A model generated the notes under the pieces. The model was not told where the DNA came from, did not search any database, and was given only the letters and a program-made list of their open reading frames with translations. From NCBI GenBank assembly GCA_900554325.1, contig USHA01000010.1, positions 1 to 37,855 of the forward strand: DNA of 37,855 bases, in the 5' to 3' direction. Positions within the stretch are counted from its first letter, which is position 1. Each line of letters starts with the position of its first letter. The stretch comes from an uncultured Collinsella sp. (GTDB lineage: Bacteria; Actinomycetota; Coriobacteriia; Coriobacteriales; Coriobacteriaceae). The translations under genes and the position numbers were made by a program. This document shows, piece by piece, positions 34,985-37,855 of this stretch.

Positions 34985-36361
34985 TTAGGCGAGCTGATCC
35001 TCCTTACCGGTGAAGGCGAAGGCAAGAACACCGGCCACGACGGCGGAAATGAGCATGCCGACCATAGCCCAAGCGAAGTTCATGGGGTCGGAACTCACGA
35101 AAGCCGGGAACGTAGTGACGGAACCGAAGGTGAACGCAGTGGTGACGACCTTCATGATACCGAGGAACGCGCCGCCGACGCCACCGCCGATGATCTGCGC
35201 AAGCCAGACCTTCTTGTTCTTCACGAGCATACCGAACAGCGTGGGCTCGATGATGGCGGACAGGGCGATCGATACGACACCGGTCATCGCGAAGCTCTTG
35301 AGCTTCTGGTCGCGGGCCTTGAGGAACACGCCGAAGGCGCAGCCGATAACGGCGAAGTTGCAGGCGAAGGTGAAGGGGCAGATGTAGTCGAAGCCGTTCT
35401 GAGCGATGTTGTTGATCATGATGGGGTTCACGGCCCAGTGGATGCCCATGGACACCAGCACGGACCAGCCGCCGCCAACCAGCACGCCGGCGAACACGGA
35501 GCTGCGCTCGATCAGCCAGTTGACCACGAAGGCGATGGCCTCACCAGCGTAGACGCCCAGGGGACCGATGACGAGCATGGTGAGCGGAACCATAACGATC
35601 AGGGAGATGGCGGGCAGCACGACGAGCTTGAGCATCTCGGAAACGTGCTCATCGAGCCACTTGTACAGGTACGAGTAGACCCAGACAGACAAGATGGCAG
35701 GGATAACCGTGGAGTTGTAGTTCATGAGAACCACGGGGATGCCGAAGAAGTCCGTCATGGCGCCGTTGCCCGCGTCGCCCATGAGGGCGATGAAGTCCGG
35801 GTAGAGCAGGCACGCGCCGAGCAGCGCCGACAGGTACGGGCTCGCGCCGAAGCGCTTGCCGGCGGAGAAGCCGAGCAGCACGGGCAGGAAGTAGAACACG
35901 CTCATGGCCAGGGTGTACAGGATGGTGTAGGTACCCGTGCCCTCAGCGATGATGCCGAGCTGGGCGGCCAGGATAACGAAGCCGCGCAGGATACCGGAGC
36001 CGGCCATGGCGGGCAGCAGCGGGGCAAAGATGCCGGAGATCGCGGAGAAGACTTGGCTGACGATGCTCTCGCCCTCGTCCTTGGTAGCAGCGGAGATTTC
36101 CACGCCCGAACCCTTGACCAGCGGCTCAAACTTCTCGTACAGCTTCGGGACCTCAGTGCCGATGAGAACCTGGTACTGACCGGCCTTGTTCAGCGTGTTC
36201 ACAACGCCTTCGACTTCCTTGACCGCAGCGTCGTCGCAAGCCGCGTCGTCTTTGAGATTGAGGCGCAGGCGCGTCGCGCAGTGCGTCATGCCCGAGATGT
36301 TCTCGGGACCACCGACGGCGTCCAGAATCCCCTGAGCCATCGCGTTCCAGTCGCGTTTCAT
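34985..36361 (-). CDS. PTS EIIBC transporter, glucose/beta-glucoside superfamily
   Basis: 458 residues. N-terminal EIIB domain with the phosphocysteine C28 in SGMTHCATRLRLNL, then a membrane EIIC domain (from about 105) with repeated helices. It imports a sugar and phosphorylates it. There is no EIIA domain after the EIIC domain (it ends at FTGKEDQLA), so phosphate must come from an EIIA made elsewhere. The gene begins 3 bases after the upstream isomerase gene, so both are in one operon. Substrate not deducible from sequence; neighbours suggest a hexose processed by isomerases and epimerases. Confidence 0.93.
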   Translation of the reverse strand: MKRDWNAMAQGILDAVGGPENISGMTHCATRLRLNLKDDAACDDAAVKEVEGVVNTLNKAGQYQVLIGTEVPKLYEKFEPLVKGSGVEISAATKDEGESIVSQVFSAISGIFAPLLPAMAGSGILRGFVILAAQLGIIAEGTGTYTILYTLAMSVFYFLPVLLGFSAGKRFGASPYLSALLGACLLYPDFIALMGDAGNGAMTDFFGIPVVLMNYNSTVIPAILSVWVYSYLYKWLDEHVSEMLKLVVLPAISLIVMVPLTMLVIGPLGVYAGEAIAFVVNWLIERSSVFAGVLVGGGWSVLVSMGIHWAVNPIMINNIAQNGFDYICPFTFACNFAVIGCAFGVFLKARDQKLKSFAMTGVVSIALSAIIEPTLFGMLVKNKKVWLAQIIGGGVGGAFLGIMKVVTTAFTFGSVTTFPAFVSSDPMNFAWAMVGMLISAVVAGVLAFAFTGKEDQLA

Positions 36362-36364
36362 TGG

Positions 36365-37303
36365 TTACCTCCCCATTGCGCAGAAGAGCTCGCGGACAAG
36401 CTCGGCTGCCTTAATCGCGTCGTTTGCATCGATAACGGATTGGATCTTCTCCATGCTTACGGCCTCGATGGCGTCGTTGAGCAGATGGATCATCTGGTCG
36501 TTCTGTGCAGCCTCGCCGGCAGCGGGCTCGATGACCGGGAACGTGTCGAAGTAGATTGCGCTGTCGTAACCGTGCTTCTTCACGTAGTAGAGGAACTCGA
36601 GGGTCTTCACCGGCGTGGACGTACCAATCATAAGGCCATCGTCGAAGCGACCGTTGCCGTCGTTTAGGTGAATGCCGTAGAGCTTGCCCTCGCGGCCGAA
36701 CAGGTCGGCGGCCATGGCAGGGTTCTCGTGCTTCATGAGCATGTGGCAGTAATCCAGCGTGACGCCCAGGTTCGGGCGGTCTGCAGCGTTGAGAATCATG
36801 CCGGTCATACCCATGGAGTCGATGAACGCGTACGCGCGCTCCTCGTAGGGTTTGTACTCAATCGAGATCTTGAGGTCGGGCGCGTAGTCGCAAACCTTCT
36901 GGAATGCGGCTACGAGCTGGTCGAAGACGCGAGCGTAGGCGATCTGGAAGCTGTAGTCAAAGCCGTCGTGGCCGAGCCAGATGGTCACCGTGTTGCCACC
37001 GGCAGTGCGGCAGTAGTCGCACGCCTCGTAGCAGAGCTCAAGGGCTTCCGCGGCAAGGGCATCATCGGCATTGCCCAGGTCACCGTTGAGGAAGGCGTTG
37101 CGGAAGCGCAGCGCGCAGCCGTTCAGCTGCAGGTCGTGAGCTGCGAGCTTGGCGGCCATGTCCTCAGCCGTGACACCTGTGCAGTGCTCGGGGTAGTTGA
37201 GGTCGACGTGCGTGAGGCCCACGCTCTGGAACTCCGCGAACACGCGATCAAGATTCTTGTCGCCATCGCGAAAATAGGAGTTGATACGAGTTGCAAGCTT
37301 CAT
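36365..37303 (-). CDS. Sugar phosphate isomerase/epimerase (xylose isomerase-like TIM barrel)
   Basis: 312 residues from the ATG at 37303 (MKLATRINSYFRDGD, with AAAGGA upstream); the frame extends 43 codons further without a good start. Metal-binding style residues are seen in ISIEYKPYEER, LGVTLDYCHMLMK and GIHLNDGNGRFDD, as in the AP-endonuclease-2/xylose isomerase superfamily, which includes D-tagatose and allulose 3-epimerases and related aldose-ketose isomerases. First gene of the operon with the PTS permease. It probably converts the imported sugar or its phosphate; the exact reaction is unknown. Confidence 0.85.
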   Translation of the reverse strand: MKLATRINSYFRDGDKNLDRVFAEFQSVGLTHVDLNYPEHCTGVTAEDMAAKLAAHDLQLNGCALRFRNAFLNGDLGNADDALAAEALELCYEACDYCRTAGGNTVTIWLGHDGFDYSFQIAYARVFDQLVAAFQKVCDYAPDLKISIEYKPYEERAYAFIDSMGMTGMILNAADRPNLGVTLDYCHMLMKHENPAMAADLFGREGKLYGIHLNDGNGRFDDGLMIGTSTPVKTLEFLYYVKKHGYDSAIYFDTFPVIEPAAGEAAQNDQMIHLLNDAIEAVSMEKIQSVIDANDAIKAAELVRELFCAMGR

Positions 37304-37419
37304 GCTTCTACGTCCTTTACCTTCGTCCTTGATCGTTTCTGCCCGTTCGAGCACCTGATCTATATCCGTAATTCGATAAGGGCCGCCGCCTGCGCGCCGG
37401 GGCTTACCCTGTGACATGT

Positions 37420-37491
37420 AGATTACTGCCACATAAGTTCATTTTCAATCAGTATTTTTCACTCTTTTTCTCATTGTGTCAGAGTTTTTCA
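37420..37491 (-). promoter_or_regulatory. Promoter of the isomerase-PTS operon with TGAAAA repeats
   Basis: -35 TTGAAA (37448-37443), exactly 17 bases, -10 TAATCT (37425-37420); leader about 110 bases. TGAAAA(A/T) is repeated in the same direction at 37447-37441, 37461-37455 and 37491-37485 (steps of 14 and 30 bases), covering and preceding the -35. Direct repeats of this kind are typical of DeoR-family operators. Confidence 0.6.
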
Positions 37492-37735
37492 CCGTATAAA
37501 GCCATCTACCTTGTGGTTTTGCTGTTAATCAAGTTTGACCATTCTTGAAATTACCTGATTTTTTCTGAATTAATTTGCCGTTTATCGGTAAAAATCGACC
37601 GCTCACGGCTGACGGCGACGCAAGATGGAAGATACTTGCATGAGGAAAAGCACTGAATTCCCAGCGCCGATTCGAATGACGCGATTGGTGACGCGAGCGT
37701 CGACGGCCCGAATCTGCCGTCGGCCCCCACTAACC
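37492..37735. other. Upstream spacer of the sugar operon
   Basis: No gene seen. AT-rich from 37492 to about 37600, then GC-richer. A relative of the LacI-type site, TTAATC-AAG-TTTGACC, occurs near 37527 with an extra base in the middle. Confidence 0.4.
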
Positions 37736-37763
37736 AAAAACGGCGCCGCTCACGCGACGCCGT
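37736..37763 (-). terminator. Terminator downstream of the tRNA 3'-end fragment
   Basis: Minus strand: ACGGCG (37763-37758), loop, CGCCGT (37745-37740), then TTTTT. Its position just after CCA is that of a normal tRNA terminator. Confidence 0.65.
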
Positions 37764-37772
37764 CATATTCCC

Positions 37773-37795
37773 TGGTGCCCCCGGGCGGATTCGAA
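37773..37795 (-). repeat. tRNA 3'-end fragment, probable attachment site
   Basis: On the minus strand the 23 bases read as the T-loop (TTCGAAT), the 3' half of the T-stem (CCGCC), the 3' acceptor strand (CGGGGGC) and ACCA of a tRNA. The bases before it do not pair with the T-stem, and no anticodon or 5' acceptor (GCCCCCG) is present, so this is not a whole tRNA. A 3'-end copy followed by a terminator is what remains at the distal end of an element integrated in a tRNA gene. A full tRNA with this end would start GCCCCCG, a form common for tRNA-Arg, but the identity is a guess. Confidence 0.65.
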
Positions 37796-37817
37796 AACTC
37801 CCCATTACAGTCTGAAA

Positions 37818-37842
37818 TAGGCCATCGATAAATTTCGATGGC
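37818..37842. repeat. Inverted repeat beside the attachment site
   Basis: GCCATCGA and TCGATGGC form 8-bp arms around TAAATT, about 25 bases outside the tRNA fragment on the side where an element would lie. Could be a recombinase or excisionase arm site, or a hairpin. Confidence 0.3.
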
Positions 37843-37855
37843 GAGCATTCGGCGC

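Noticed and set aside
37551..37805. 84-codon minus-strand frame beginning MGSFRIRPGAPGN
   Set aside because: Translation of the tRNA fragment, its terminator and spacer; a common false gene call.
37773..37848. Complete tRNA gene at the right edge
   Set aside because: Only the 3' end is present. The T-stem 5' half, anticodon arm and 5' acceptor strand do not match, so it is listed as a tRNA fragment.

Overview
The window is GC-rich chromosomal DNA from an anaerobic member of the Actinomycetota. I infer a Coriobacteriia gut anaerobe, probably Collinsella. The reasons are a single-chain pyruvate:ferredoxin oxidoreductase beside a carbamate kinase, and an actinobacterial kinase / FHA / PP2C / SEDS-PBP cell-envelope cluster. 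This is a reading by eye; no database was searched.

Left part (1-4976): a carbamate kinase cut by the window edge and nifJ (PFOR), both on the minus strand, separated by an AT-rich spacer and a large nested inverted repeat. Next comes a roughly 6.7-kb AT-richer block (about 4871-11537) that looks acquired. It is bracketed by two diverged copies of the 3' end of one FHA-domain gene: a truncated copy at 4977-5344 and the intact gene at 11643-12581. Inside is a compact RiPP locus: an RRE-radical SAM-SPASM maturase, two Cys/Asp-patterned precursor peptides sharing the leader start MKHIHP, a 35-residue membrane protein, a convergent ABC exporter, and a broken methyltransferase gene. This is the candidate undescribed system. 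The cores consist of six Cys-X(2-5)-Asp units arranged as three couples, the pattern expected of a freyrasin-type (Cys-to-Asp thioether) ranthipeptide.

Middle (11643-20670): a minus-strand operon of a secreted Ser/Gly-rich protein, a membrane Ser/Thr kinase and the FHA protein; then ybaB-recR, dnaX and two small membrane-protein genes.

Envelope-signalling cluster (20828-31011, plus strand): a kinase with a non-canonical catalytic loop, a FhaA-like DUF3662-FHA protein, a FhaB-like FHA protein, a PP2C phosphatase, a natural SEDS-glycosyltransferase/class B PBP fusion, and a PASTA kinase. The first four genes overlap or are nearly contiguous and probably form one operon coordinating peptidoglycan synthesis with phosphorylation.

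Right part (31439-37303): a sugar module with a LacI regulator, RpiB-type isomerase, Rpe/AlsE-type epimerase, DeoR regulator, PTS EIIBC and a TIM-barrel sugar isomerase/epimerase. Four matches to TTAATC-NN-TTRACC in front of lacI, rpe (two) and deoR suggest one small regulon. At the right end a 23-bp copy of a tRNA 3' end, without the rest of the tRNA but followed by a terminator, looks like the distal attachment site of an element lying just outside the window.
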